The notes under the pieces: generated by a model
Told to the model about the DNA's origin: nothing
What the model saw: only the letters and a program-made list of their open reading frames with translations
The model's database searches: none
Assembly: GCA_963703045.1 (NCBI GenBank)
Contig: OY969782.1
Coordinates: 434,001 to 498,000, forward strand
From: Miltoncostaea sp963703045
GTDB lineage: Bacteria > Actinomycetota > Thermoleophilia > Miltoncostaeales > Miltoncostaeaceae
DNA: 64,000 nucleotides
Direction: 5' to 3'
Shown: in pieces, positions 31,357 to 41,000 of the stretch
Layout of the letters: every line of letters starts with the position of its first letter
Position numbering within the stretch: position 1 is the stretch's first letter
Made by a program: the position numbers and the translations under genes

Positions 31357-33668
31357 CGGACCACGGTAGCGCGCCGCCGTCCCGGCAGTCCCAGCCCGGT
31401 GAGGATGCGGACCGTCAGGGGGGCCTGGCGACGCACGGCGCGGCGGATGCGCCCGGACTCGCGCCAGGCGGCGGCGACGTCGCCCGCGGACGGGGCTCCG
31501 GGCGCGTAGCGCGCGCGGGCGGCGCGCCCGTAGAGGCGGGACGCGTCAACCCCCGTCGCCGCCAGGATCGCCGCGGCCCGCTCGGAGGCCGACGCCGACG
31601 ACGCCGGCGCCCATCCGAGCGGCGCCAGCGACGCCTCGAGCTCGCGCGCGGCGGCGGCCACCCGGTCGCGCTCGTCTCCCCCGTGCCGGCCCCGCGCGCG
31701 CCGGACCGCCCGCCCGAGCGGCGCCACCAGCACGAGCAGCAGCGCGGCGGCGGCCAGGGCCCATGGCCAGGTCGTGGCCCCGTCGCCCCGAGGGGACGCC
31801 GACACCGGCACCGGATCGGCCGGGATCGGCTGCGGCGCGACCGGCGTCGCCGGCGGCTCGCCCCCGGACGGCGACACGGCGGAGTCGGCGATGCCCCCGA
31901 GGTCGATGTCGATCGGGGTCGGCGCGTAGTCGGGCGACGACACGGACGCCGGGTTGGGCACCGAGCGTCCCGGCGTCGGGTCGAAGGGGATCCAGCCCTG
32001 GCCGGGGAACCAGACCTCCACCCACGAGTGGGCGTCCCGGTCGAGCACGACCCAGCGCTCGGCCTCGGCGTCGTAGCGCCCGCCCGTGTAGCCCACGGCG
32101 ACCCGCGCCGGGATGCCGAGCGAGCGCACCATCACCGCCATCGAACCGGCGAAGTGCTGGCAGAACCCGCGCCGGCTGCCGAACAGGAACTCGACCAACG
32201 GGGGCGGCGTCGCGGCCGACGACGTGGGGTCGCCGGGGAGGATCGTGGCGGAGGGCGGCGCCTCGTCGTAGACGTACGCGCGGCGCAGCTGCGCCTCGAT
32301 GCGGTTGACGGCCGCATAGGGCGTGGCGGCGTCGCCGGCGGTCTCGCGCGCGCGCCGCGCGACGTCGGCGTACGGGCCGAGCAGCTCCGGGTCAACGCGC
32401 GCTCCGCTGCCCCACAGGGGCACCCGCACGTCCGCGCCGCCGCCGCCGGCCCGCAACGTGGTCGACCCCGCGGGGACCTGCCCGGCACGGTAGGCCGGCG
32501 CGGCCACCAGCTCGGACGGTCGCGGGCGCGGGATGCGCGTGCGCACGGTGTAGCGGTCGCCCGGCTCGAGCGTGGAGTCGAGCCGGATGGAGTCACCGAC
32601 CAGGTCGGCGGTCCCGTCGATCGGACCGCTCACGCGCCGGGGCCGTCCCGACGCCATCACCACCTGGGTGCGGGCCCCGCGCAGGGTGATGGTCTGGAAC
32701 GTGTCGGGCTCGTCGGCGACGGTCGGGTCGGCGGGCAACAGCAGGCGGCCGTCCTCCACGGGCAGGGCCGCGGACGCGCCGGACGACGACAGCGTGAAGG
32801 CGATCCCGTCGAAGGCGTCGAGGCTCACCGCCCGCAGCGGCGCCGGGTCGTCGGCCTCGACGGTCACGGCGACGCGCGGCGTGGTCGGCCAGTCGAGCCT
32901 GCCGTAGCGCTGCCGCAGATCGAGTCCGGCGCTCGCGCTCGGCCCGGGCGCGCCGACCTCCCAGTCCTTCCAGCGCCACCACCCGTCGCCGGCCTGTGCC
33001 GGGCCCGAGCCGAGCCCGGTGGCGAGCGCCACGGCGATCGCGCCGAAGGCCGCCGCCCCGGCGCCCCGGCGCAGAGCGGTGCCGGTGCCCACCCCGCCCG
33101 CGCCGAGGGCCAGCACCGCCACGAGGGCGGCCAGGGCCAGGGCCCCCGCGGCCGCCCCCGAGGCGGGCGGCTCCACGGTCCAGCGGTACGCGAGGCCGAC
33201 CCCGACGATCGCCAGGCCGGCCACGGGCCGGCGGCGGGCGAGGATCTGCCACGCGGCGGCCCCCGCCAGGGTGGCCAGGGCCACGTCGAGCAGCGCCACG
33301 AGCTGCGGCGTCGTCGCGGGATCGACGGGCAGCCCGGAGTCGGATCCGCTGGCCAGCCCCTCGGGGATCAGCGTCCGCACCGCCGACCAGGCGTCGCGGT
33401 CGAGCGCCGGCAGCGCGAGGGGCGACAGCCGCAGGGCGAGGGCGAGCCCGGCCAGGGCGGCGACGACGAGGGCGGCCGTGACGACCGCGGCCCGCTGGCG
33501 TGGCGCGAGCGACGCGGCCGCGGGGAGGCAGGCGACGATGCAGAGCAGGACGGTGCGCGCCCCGGAGACGCCCGAGTAGAGGCCGGTCCACGAGATGCCG
33601 AGCACCGCCACCGCGACCAGGGCCGCGGTCGCCGCACCCGCGGCCGGCACGCGGGCGGGCGTGCTCAC
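31353..33668 (-). CDS. Transglutaminase-like membrane protein (DUF3488 type)
   Basis: Membrane protein of 771 residues. The N-terminal half has about six hydrophobic segments (ATAALVAVAVLGISW, AAVVTAALVVAALAGLALAL, ALALAALVAVLALGAG). A large extracytoplasmic part holds a transglutaminase-like fold with Cys in RRGFCQHFAGS, His in DRDAHSWVEVWF and Asp in WIPFDPTPG. A last membrane segment (PWALAAAALLLVLVAPLG) and a cytosolic tail end it. The GTG overlaps the DUF58 stop (GTGA). DUF58, MoxR and this protein recur together; a role in envelope protein crosslinking or proteolysis is inferred from the family. Confidence 0.9.
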   Translation of the reverse strand: MSTPARVPAAGAATAALVAVAVLGISWTGLYSGVSGARTVLLCIVACLPAAASLAPRQRAAVVTAALVVAALAGLALALRLSPLALPALDRDAWSAVRTLIPEGLASGSDSGLPVDPATTPQLVALLDVALATLAGAAAWQILARRRPVAGLAIVGVGLAYRWTVEPPASGAAAGALALAALVAVLALGAGGVGTGTALRRGAGAAAFGAIAVALATGLGSGPAQAGDGWWRWKDWEVGAPGPSASAGLDLRQRYGRLDWPTTPRVAVTVEADDPAPLRAVSLDAFDGIAFTLSSSGASAALPVEDGRLLLPADPTVADEPDTFQTITLRGARTQVVMASGRPRRVSGPIDGTADLVGDSIRLDSTLEPGDRYTVRTRIPRPRPSELVAAPAYRAGQVPAGSTTLRAGGGGADVRVPLWGSGARVDPELLGPYADVARRARETAGDAATPYAAVNRIEAQLRRAYVYDEAPPSATILPGDPTSSAATPPPLVEFLFGSRRGFCQHFAGSMAVMVRSLGIPARVAVGYTGGRYDAEAERWVVLDRDAHSWVEVWFPGQGWIPFDPTPGRSVPNPASVSSPDYAPTPIDIDLGGIADSAVSPSGGEPPATPVAPQPIPADPVPVSASPRGDGATTWPWALAAAALLLVLVAPLGRAVRRARGRHGGDERDRVAAAARELEASLAPLGWAPASSASASERAAAILAATGVDASRLYGRAARARYAPGAPSAGDVAAAWRESGRIRRAVRRQAPLTVRILTGLGLPGRRRATVVR

Positions 33669-34831
33669 CCCGCCACCGCCGCCGCGGGGGCGGCCGCGCA
33701 GAGCGCCGACGCGACCCGGTCGGGGGACGGGATGACGACCACCTCGGCCCCGGCCGTGATCAGATCGCCCGCGCCGGCGGCGGCCGGCCCCGACAGCACC
33801 ACCGCCACGCCGATCCCGTGCGCGCGCATCCGCGCGACGGCACCCGGCAGGGCCGGGTCGCCGGCGCTCGTCACCACGATCGCGGCCTCGGGGCGCTCGG
33901 ACGCCCCCGCCTCGCCGGCCAGCGCCGGCGCCAGCGGCCTGCCGCTGCCGCCCTCGACCCGGGCGAGCGCGACCTCGAGCAGCGGCCAGGCGGCCGCCGT
34001 CGCGACGACGCGGGCCGGCCGGCGACCGGTGTGTGAGAGCGTCACCCGCTCGCCCCTCCCGCAGAGATGGCGCAGCAGCGCGGCCGCGGCGGTCACCGCC
34101 GTCTCGAGGTCGGCACCCGGCGGCCCGGCCCCGTCGAGCAGCACGAGCGTCGAGCGTCCGGCGCTCTCGTGCGCGCGCAGCTCCTTCGTCTGCAGCCGTC
34201 CCCGCTTCGCCGTCTGCGCCCAGTGGACGCGCGAGAGCGGATCGCCCGTCTGGTACTCCCGCACCCGGTCGAGCTCGCCGAAGCCCGAGGCGGCCCGCCG
34301 ACGGCGCGCGCCCCGGCCGCCCATGCGCGATCCCGCCGGCACCCGGTCGATGGCCGGCGCCGCCGGCACGACGAGCAGGCGGTCGTCCCCGCCGCCCTCG
34401 CGAGTGCGGGCGGAGAGCCCGAACGGGTCGCGGATCGTCACCCGCGACGGGGGGAGCTCGTGGTCGCCCCGCACCGCGGTCGTGCGCCACGTGTCGCCGG
34501 AGCGCGCCGCCGACGCGGCGGCTCCGGCGGTGCCGAGACCGGGATCGATCGCCACGTCGAGCAGGCGGTCGAGCCCGGCCCGCACGGCCCATCCGGAGCG
34601 TCGCACGACGATCTCCACCGGGTCGCCCGCCCGGCAGCGCGGCGGCTGGATGCGCCGGTCGATGCGCATGCCGGCGGCGGCGATCCGGACGATGGCGGCG
34701 ACCAGCAGCGGCAGCGTGACCAGACCGGCCCCCAGGGTTGCGAGGGCCGGCGTGCCGAAGCCCCGGCTCGCGACGAGGGCGGCGGCCCCGGCGCCGACCA
34801 GCCCCAGCGACCGGGTCGGGGCCCCCCTCAC
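33665..34831 (-). CDS. DUF58-domain membrane protein
   Basis: Protein of 388 residues with two N-terminal hydrophobic segments (SLGLVGAGAAALVASRGF and LATLGAGLVTLPLLVAAIV), a beta-rich region (VTIRDPFGLSARTREG, LLVVPAAPAI) and the DUF58 signature REYQTGDPLSRVHWAQTAKRG, then a von Willebrand-A-like region (STLVLLDGAG). The GTG overlaps the moxR stop as GTGA. It is the usual partner of MoxR ATPases, which are thought to remodel or load metal into DUF58/VWA proteins. Confidence 0.9.
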   Translation of the reverse strand: MRGAPTRSLGLVGAGAAALVASRGFGTPALATLGAGLVTLPLLVAAIVRIAAAGMRIDRRIQPPRCRAGDPVEIVVRRSGWAVRAGLDRLLDVAIDPGLGTAGAAASAARSGDTWRTTAVRGDHELPPSRVTIRDPFGLSARTREGGGDDRLLVVPAAPAIDRVPAGSRMGGRGARRRRAASGFGELDRVREYQTGDPLSRVHWAQTAKRGRLQTKELRAHESAGRSTLVLLDGAGPPGADLETAVTAAAALLRHLCGRGERVTLSHTGRRPARVVATAAAWPLLEVALARVEGGSGRPLAPALAGEAGASERPEAAIVVTSAGDPALPGAVARMRAHGIGVAVVLSGPAAAGAGDLITAGAEVVVIPSPDRVASALCAAAPAAAVAG

Positions 34832-35823
34832 AGCGGGACGGGCACCGCGTCGAGGGCGTCCGCCACGACCTCCTCGGCGACGATGGCGCGCGCCCGGGCG
34901 TCGGGCGTCAGGATCAGCCGGTGGGCCAGCACGCTGCGCCCGAGCTCGCGGACGTCCTCGGGCAGCGCGTACCCGCGTCCGGCGACGACCGCCCGCGCCT
35001 TGGCGGCCCGCAGCAGGGCCAGCCCGGCCCGCGGGCTCGCGCCGAGCTGCACGCGCGCATCGCGCCGGGTGGCGTCGACCAGCCCGACCACGTAGCGCGC
35101 CAGCGCGGGATCGACGTGCACCCGGTCGACCACGGCGCGGGCCGCCACCACGCCGCGCTCGTCGGTGACGGCCACGAGGCCGTCGAGCGCGTCGCGCGCC
35201 GCGAGGTCGAGCAGCAGGCCGGCCTCGTCGTCGGGCGCGGGGTAGCCGATGGCGACCCTCACGGCGAAACGGTCGAGCTGCGCCTCCGGCAGCGGGAACG
35301 TGCCCTCGTACTCCACCGGGTTCTGGGTGGCGATGATCATGAAGGGCAGCGGCAGCACGCGCGTGTCGCCGTCGACCGTCACCTGGCCCTCCTCCATGCA
35401 CTCGAGCAGGGCCGACTGGGTCTTCGGCGAGGCGCGGTTGATCTCATCGACCAGCACGACGTTGGCGAACACCGGCCCCGGGCGGAAGAGGAACTGCGCC
35501 GCGTTCTGATCCCACACCGTCACGCCGGTCACGTCGGCGGGCAGCAGGTCGGCCGTGCACTGCAGCCGCGAGTAGTCGCAGCCGGCGGCCCGGGCGAGGC
35601 TCTTCGCGAGCACCGTCTTGCCCACGCCGGGGACGTCCTCGATCATCACGTGCCCGCCCGACAGGAGGGCGATCACGCAGGTCTCGATGGTGGCGCGCGG
35701 CGCCCGTACGGCGCGGGCGCAGGCGTCGGCCAACGCGCCCGCGAGGGCGACGGCCGGGTCGAGCTCATCGGCCCGGAGCGGCGGGGTGGCGAGCGAGGAG
35801 GACGTGGTGCGAGGGTAATGCAT
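34828..35823 (-). CDS. MoxR-family AAA+ ATPase
   Basis: AAA+ chaperone of 331 residues: Walker A EDVPGVGKT, Walker B VVLVDEINRAS, sensor 1 IATQNPVEYEGTFPLPEAQLDRF, arginine-rich sensor 2 SPRAGLALLRAAKARA. The ATG start is at the edge of a 35-bp gap after coaBC. With DUF58, transglutaminase and TPR genes it forms a conserved four-gene operon, all overlapping by four bases. Confidence 0.93.
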   Translation of the reverse strand: MHYPRTTSSSLATPPLRADELDPAVALAGALADACARAVRAPRATIETCVIALLSGGHVMIEDVPGVGKTVLAKSLARAAGCDYSRLQCTADLLPADVTGVTVWDQNAAQFLFRPGPVFANVVLVDEINRASPKTQSALLECMEEGQVTVDGDTRVLPLPFMIIATQNPVEYEGTFPLPEAQLDRFAVRVAIGYPAPDDEAGLLLDLAARDALDGLVAVTDERGVVAARAVVDRVHVDPALARYVVGLVDATRRDARVQLGASPRAGLALLRAAKARAVVAGRGYALPEDVRELGRSVLAHRLILTPDARARAIVAEEVVADALDAVPVPL

Positions 35824-35839
35824 CGCGCCGCGCCTCCGA

Positions 35840-35852
35840 CCCCCTCCGGGGG
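35840..35852 (-). terminator. Short GC hairpin between coaBC and moxR
   Basis: CCCCC pairs with GGGGG around a three-base loop in the 35-bp gap. The stem is short and no U-tract follows; partial read-through from coaBC into moxR is likely. Confidence 0.3.
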
Positions 35853-35858
35853 GCGGCC

Positions 35859-37052
35859 CTAGGGGGGCGGCAGCAGGGCGGCGGCGGCGGCGAGGATGCG
35901 CTCGGCGCAGAGGTCCTTGCTCGCGCGGGGCACCACCTCCTCGCCCGCCGGGCCGATGATCGTGATCGCGTTGTCGTCGGCGCCGAAGCCGATGCCCTCG
36001 ACCGAGACGTCGTTGTGCACGATGAGGTCGAGGCGCTTGCGCTCGCGCTTTCCCCGCGCCCGCTCGAGCCCCACCGGCCCGTGCTCGGCGGCGAAGCCGA
36101 CGACGACCTGGCGGTCGCGCCGGCCGGCGAGGTCGGAGAGGATGTCGCTCGTCGGCTCGAGGTCGAGCACCAGGCGGCCCTCGGCGCCCTTGTCGATCTT
36201 TCCGTCGCGGGCGGACCGGGGACGGAAGTCGGCCACGGCGGCGGCCATGACGAGCAGGTCGCTGGCGGGGAAGGCCTCGAGGGCCGCGCGGTGCAGGTCG
36301 GCGGCGGTGGGCGCCTCGATGTAGCGGATGCCGGGGTCGCGCGGCAGCGCGACGTTGGAGGCCAGCACCGTCACCTCCGCGCCGTGCCGGTGAGCCGCAC
36401 GCGCGACCGCCCAGCCCATGCGCCCGCTCGACCGGTTGCCGACGAACCGGACCGGATCGATCGGCTCCTGGGTGCCCCCGGCCGTGACCAGCACGCGACG
36501 CCCGGCGAGCGTCGAGGCGCCGGCGAGCCGTGCCTCGACCGCGTCGACCACCTGCACGGGGTCGGCGAGCCTCCCCATGCCGACGTCGCCGTCGGCGAGC
36601 AGCCCGGAGGTGGGCGCCACCACCTGCACGCCCCGCTCGACGAGCGTCCGCATGTTCGCTGCGGTGGCGGGGTGCGCCCACATGCGGGTGTTCATGGCGG
36701 GCGCGATGACGACCGGCTTGTCGAAGGCGAGGTGCACCGAGCCGAGCAGGCCGTCGCCGAGGCCGGCGGCCATGCGCGCGATCGTGTTGGCGGACGCCGG
36801 GGCGACCAGCATCAGATCGTGCGCCCGCGCCAGCTCGAGGTGGCCGTAGCCGGGACGGTCCTCGGCCCCGAAGAGATCCACCCCGACCGGTCGGCCCGAG
36901 AGCGCGGCGAAGGTGGCCGGGCCGACGAAGCGCTGCGCCGAGCGGGTCATCACCACGGTCACGCCGTGACCGTGGTGCTGCAGGATCCGCATGATGTCGA
37001 TCGCCTTGTAGGCGGCGATGCCGCCCGAGACCCCGAGCAGGACCTCAGCCAT
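35859..37052 (-). CDS. coaBC: Phosphopantothenoylcysteine synthetase/decarboxylase
   Basis: Bifunctional coenzyme A enzyme. The N-terminal flavoprotein decarboxylase (CoaC) has LLGVSGGIAAYKAIDIMR, the catalytic His in GYGHLELAR, and PAMNTRMW. The C-terminal ligase (CoaB) has VTAGGTQEPIDPVRFVGNRSSGRMG, AAVADFRP and the Lys of GKIDKG. Length is 397 residues. Its ATG overlaps the gmk stop by eight bases. The rpoZ gene that often stands between gmk and coaBC is absent. Confidence 0.95.
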   Translation of the reverse strand: MAEVLLGVSGGIAAYKAIDIMRILQHHGHGVTVVMTRSAQRFVGPATFAALSGRPVGVDLFGAEDRPGYGHLELARAHDLMLVAPASANTIARMAAGLGDGLLGSVHLAFDKPVVIAPAMNTRMWAHPATAANMRTLVERGVQVVAPTSGLLADGDVGMGRLADPVQVVDAVEARLAGASTLAGRRVLVTAGGTQEPIDPVRFVGNRSSGRMGWAVARAAHRHGAEVTVLASNVALPRDPGIRYIEAPTAADLHRAALEAFPASDLLVMAAAVADFRPRSARDGKIDKGAEGRLVLDLEPTSDILSDLAGRRDRQVVVGFAAEHGPVGLERARGKRERKRLDLIVHNDVSVEGIGFGADDNAITIIGPAGEEVVPRASKDLCAERILAAAAALLPPP

Positions 37053-37611
37053 GCGCCTCCCCGGAGAGCGCCCGGCGCAGGACCGCCGCGAGCTCGCGCA
37101 CGGCGCGCGAGACGTCGTCGTTGAGCACCACGTGGTCGAATTCGTCGCGCGCGTCGAGCTCGTCGCGGCTCGTCCGCATGCGCGCGGCGATCTCCTCGGC
37201 CGTGTCGGTGCCGCGGCCGGCGAGGCGCGCCGCGAGCTCCTCCGCCGACGGCGGGCTGATGAACACCGAGACCGCGCCGGGGATCGACTCGTGGACCGCG
37301 CGGGCGCCCTGGAGCTCGATCTCGACGATCGGCGAGCGCCCGGCCCCGAGGATGCGCTCGATCTCGGAGCGGAGGGTGCCGTAGCGGTTGCCCGCGTAGG
37401 TGACGTGCTCGAGGAAGTCCCCGGCCCCGACGCGCCGCGCGAACTCGTCCGGCGTGAGGAAGTGGTAGTGGTCGCCGTCCCGCTCGCCGGGCCGGATGCG
37501 CCGCGTCGTCGCGGAGATCGCGACCTCGAGGGCGAGTTCGGGGAAGCCGGCGAGGACCCCCTCGATGAGCGTCCCCTTCCCCGCGCCCGAGGGCCCGGAG
37601 ACGATGACCAC
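37045..37611 (-). CDS. gmk: Guanylate kinase
   Basis: Phosphorylates GMP to GDP. The 188 residues show the P-loop VSGPSGAGKGTL, the GMP-binding SATTRRIRPGERDGDHYHFL, FLEHVTYAGNRYGT and the lid/C-terminal EIAARMRTSRDEL with VVLNDDV. The GTG at the P-loop strand is taken as the start (GVIVSGPSG-type N-terminus). It is read with mIHF upstream, a pairing typical of Actinobacteria. Confidence 0.95.
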   Translation of the reverse strand: MVIVSGPSGAGKGTLIEGVLAGFPELALEVAISATTRRIRPGERDGDHYHFLTPDEFARRVGAGDFLEHVTYAGNRYGTLRSEIERILGAGRSPIVEIELQGARAVHESIPGAVSVFISPPSAEELAARLAGRGTDTAEEIAARMRTSRDELDARDEFDHVVLNDDVSRAVRELAAVLRRALSGEAHG

Positions 37612-37625
37612 GCGCGCGCGCGTCG

Positions 37626-37961
37626 CTAGCGCTGCAGCAGCTCCAGCAGCTCCGTGCGCTGACGGTCGGAGAGCCCCCCGATGGTCTTGCCCTGCGATAT
37701 GCGGCAGGTGTTGAGGAATCTCGTGGCCTTGACCTTGCCGTATTTCGGGACGGCCATCAGCATGTCAAACACCTTGGCCGTCTGGACGAAGTCGGGCGGC
37801 TGGGAGATGACGCTGCCGATGGACGCCCGCCCGCTCTTGAGGTCCTTCTTGAGCTGGGCGCGTCGCGAACGGATCTCGTTGGCGCGTCGCAACGCCTCCA
37901 TCCGCTGGTCGAGCGAGCGCTCGGGAGCCTGAGTCGCGGACTTGGTGGTTGCCGTCGCCAT
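37626..37961 (-). CDS. mihF: Integration host factor, actinobacterial type (mIHF)
   Basis: Nucleoid-associated DNA-bending protein unrelated in sequence to HU/IHF of enterobacteria. The 111 residues contain RMEALRRANEIRSRRAQLKKDLKSG (long helix), SQPPDFVQTAKVFDMLMAVPKYGKVKATRFLN and the HhH-like GKTIGGLSDRQRTELLEL. This is a strong marker for Actinomycetota. Transcription starts almost at its ATG, from one of the best sigma-70-type promoters in the window. Confidence 0.95.
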   Translation of the reverse strand: MATATTKSATQAPERSLDQRMEALRRANEIRSRRAQLKKDLKSGRASIGSVISQPPDFVQTAKVFDMLMAVPKYGKVKATRFLNTCRISQGKTIGGLSDRQRTELLELLQR

Positions 37962-37970
37962 CGCCGCGCC

Positions 37971-38000
37971 ATTCTAGGTGCCCTGCCAAGGCTCTGGCAA
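37971..38000 (-). promoter_or_regulatory. Sigma-70-type promoter of mihF
   Basis: On the minus strand: -35 TTGCCA, an 18-base spacer, -10 TAGAAT, each one mismatch from consensus. Only nine bases separate the -10 from the ATG, so the transcript is leaderless or nearly so. It lies in the locally AT-richer 122-bp gap after carB. Confidence 0.65.
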
Positions 38001-38083
38001 GTTCCATTTTGCAGCCGTTTTACACAGATTCACGCATGTTGCAGGCGAAGTTACGCAGTCGGCGTTCTTACAGAATCTCGCCC

Positions 38084-41000
38084 TCAGGTAGAGCCTGAGC
38101 GTGCCGGCGCCCCCGGCCGGAAGGCGGTGCCGGCGCGCGCCGGGCGGCCGCCGTCCTGGAGCGCGCGGGGAGGGGAACCGGGCCCCGAGGCGATGGCCGC
38201 GGCCGCGGCCTCGGCCGCCTCGATGGTGGTGATGCACGGGATCCCGGCGCGCACGGCGGACGCCCGGATCTCGTATCCGTCGGTGCGGGCCCCCTGACCG
38301 CCGCGCGGGGTGTTGACGACCATCGCGATCTCGCCGGCCCCGATCAGGTCGAGGGCGTTCGGCGACCCCTCGTCGATCTTGCGCACCGTGCGCACCTCGA
38401 GGCCCGCCGCCGTCAGCGCGGCGGCCGTGCCCGCCGTCGCGGCGAGCGACAGTCCCGAGCGGGCGAGCCGCGCGGCGACGGCCACGGCGCGGGGCTTGTC
38501 GGCGTCGCGCGCCGACACGAACGCGCCCCCGGTGCTCGGCAGGGCCTGCCCGGCCCCGCGCTGGGCCTTCGCGAACGCCTCGGCGAAGCTGCCGCCGAGG
38601 CCCATCACCTCGCCCGTCGCGCGCATCTCGGGCCCGAGCACCGGATCGGCGCCGGGGAACCGCGAGAACGGCAGCACGGCCTCCTTGACGGCCACCTGCC
38701 GCGGCGCCGAGGCCGCGGGCAGGTCGAGCTCGCCCAGGCGCGCGCCCAGCATCAGGCGCACGGCGTGGGGCACGAGGGGCACCCCGGTGGCCTTCGAGAC
38801 GAAGGGCACGGTGCGCGAGGCGCGCGGGTTGGCCTCGATCACGTGGATGCGCCCGTCGCGCACCGCGAACTGCACGTTGAGCAGCCCCACGACGCCGAGG
38901 CCCGCGGCCAGCGCCGCCGTCTGCTCCTCGAGCTCGGCCACGAGGCCGGGCCCCGCGGTCTGGGCCGGCAGCACGCACGCCGAGTCGCCCGAGTGGACAC
39001 CGGCCGCCTCGACGTGCTCCATGACCGCGGCGACCCAGCAGTCGCTGCCGTCGGCGAGCGCGTCCACGTCGAGCTCGACGGCGTTCTCGAGGAAGCGGTC
39101 GACCAGCAGGACGCCCTCGGGACGCTCGCGCTCGAGGTAGGCGCGCAGCGCGGCCGGCGAGTCGCAGACCGCCATCGCGCGCCCGCCGAGCACGTACGAG
39201 GGGCGCACGAGCACCGGGTAGCCGACCTCGTCGGCCGCCGCGAGCGCCTCGGCCCCGCCGTGCGCGATCGCCCACGGCGGCGCGTCGAGCCCGAGCCTCG
39301 AGAGCAGCGCGCCGAAGCGCCCGCGGTCCTCTGCCAGGTCGATGGCGTCCGGCGACGTGCCGAGGATCGGCACGCCGGCCTCGCTCAGGCCGCGGGCGAG
39401 GCGCAGCGGCGTCTGGCCGCCGAGCTGGGCGATCACGCCGACCGGCCGCTCGACGGCGCAGATGTCGAGCACCGAGTCGATGGTGACCGGCTCCATGTAG
39501 AGCCGGTCGCTGACCCCGTGGTCGGTCGAGACGGTCTCGGGGTTGCAGTTGATCATCACCGCGGCGTGCCCGAGCGCGCGCGCGGTCTCGGCGGCGTGGA
39601 CGCAGCAGTAGTCGAACTCGATCCCCTGGCCGATCCGGTTGGGCCCGGACCCCAGCACCACGATCGACGGACGGTCGTCGCGGGCCAGCTCGGTCTCGGA
39701 CTCGAAGGCGGCGTAGTAGTAGGGCGTCAGCGCGGCGAACTCGGCGCCGCAGGTGTCGACGGCGTGGTAGGTCGGGCGCACGCCGAGCGCGCGCCGCCGG
39801 TCGCCCACCTCGCGCTCCCCCGCGCCGGTCTCGGCCGCGATGTCGCGGTCGGTGAGCCCGGCGCGACGGGCCCGCCGCAGGGCCGGCCCGTCGAGCTCGC
39901 CGAGCGGCGTGCCGGCGATCTCGGCGCCCGCGGCGGCCAGCGCGGCGAGCTCGGCGAGGAACCACGGGTCGATGAGCGTGGCCGCGTGCAGGTCGTCGAC
40001 GGTCGCGCCGTTGCGCAGCGCCCACAGCAGCACGTCGTAGCGGTCGGCGGAGGGGGTGCGCAGGCGGGCGATGGCCTCGTCGAGACCGGCGGGCGTGACC
40101 GAGCGCACGTCGAGCTCGCGCCCGGCCATCGCCTTGCCGAACGCCTCGCCGAACGTGCGGCCGAGGGCGAGCACCTCGCCGACGCTCTTCATGTGCGTGG
40201 TCAGCTCGGTCGATGCGCCCGGCACCTTCTCGAAGGCGAAGCGCGGCACCTTGACGGCGACGTAGTCGAGGGTCGGCTCGAAGCTGGCCGGCGTGACGCC
40301 GGTGATCTCGTTGGGCAGCTCGTCGAGCGTGTACCCCACCGCCAGCCGGGCGGCGATCTTGGCGATCGGGAAGCCGGTGGCCTTCGACGCCAGCGCCGAG
40401 CTGCGCGAGACGCGCGGGTTCATCTCGATCACCACGACCTCGCCGGTCGCCCGGTCGAGCGCGAACTGCACGTTGGCGCCCCCGGTGGCCACGCCGACCG
40501 CCCGGATCACGGTGATCGCGGCGTCGCGCAGGCCCTGCAGCTCCCCGTCGGTGAGGGTCATGGTCGGCGCGACGGTCACGGAGTCGCCGGTGTGCACGCC
40601 CATCGGGTCGATGTTCTCGATGGCGCAGACGATGATCGCGTTGTCGGCGCTGTCGCGGACGACCTCGAGCTCGATCTCGGCCCAGCCGATCAGCGAGCGA
40701 TCGACGAGCACCTGGCCGATGGGACTGGCGGCGAGCGCGCCGGCGAGCATCCGCGCGAGCTCGTCCATCGAGTGCGCGACGCCGCCGCCCTCGCCGCCGA
40801 GGGTGTAGGCGGGCCGCAGGATGACCGGCAGGCCCAGCTCGCGGCCGGCCGCGAGGCCGTCCTCGAGGTCGGAGACGACGCGGTTCTCGGGCACCGCGAG
40901 GCCGGCCGCCGTCATCGTGTCGCGGAAGACCTCGCGGTCCTCCGCGCGACGGATGGCCGCGACGTCGGCGCCGATCAGCTCGACCCCGTGCCGCTCGAGC

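Noticed and set aside
30636..35168. Very long plus-strand frame (1,510 codons) antisense to transglutaminase, DUF58 and MoxR genes
   Set aside because: Its translation is low-complexity Arg/Gly/Ala/Pro without domains; long antisense frames are expected at this GC content and the opposite strand holds clear families.
38084..38100. CTCAGG/CCTGAG hairpin at the end of carB as terminator
   Set aside because: Stem is only six pairs, overlaps the stop codon and lacks a U-tract; noted under carB only.
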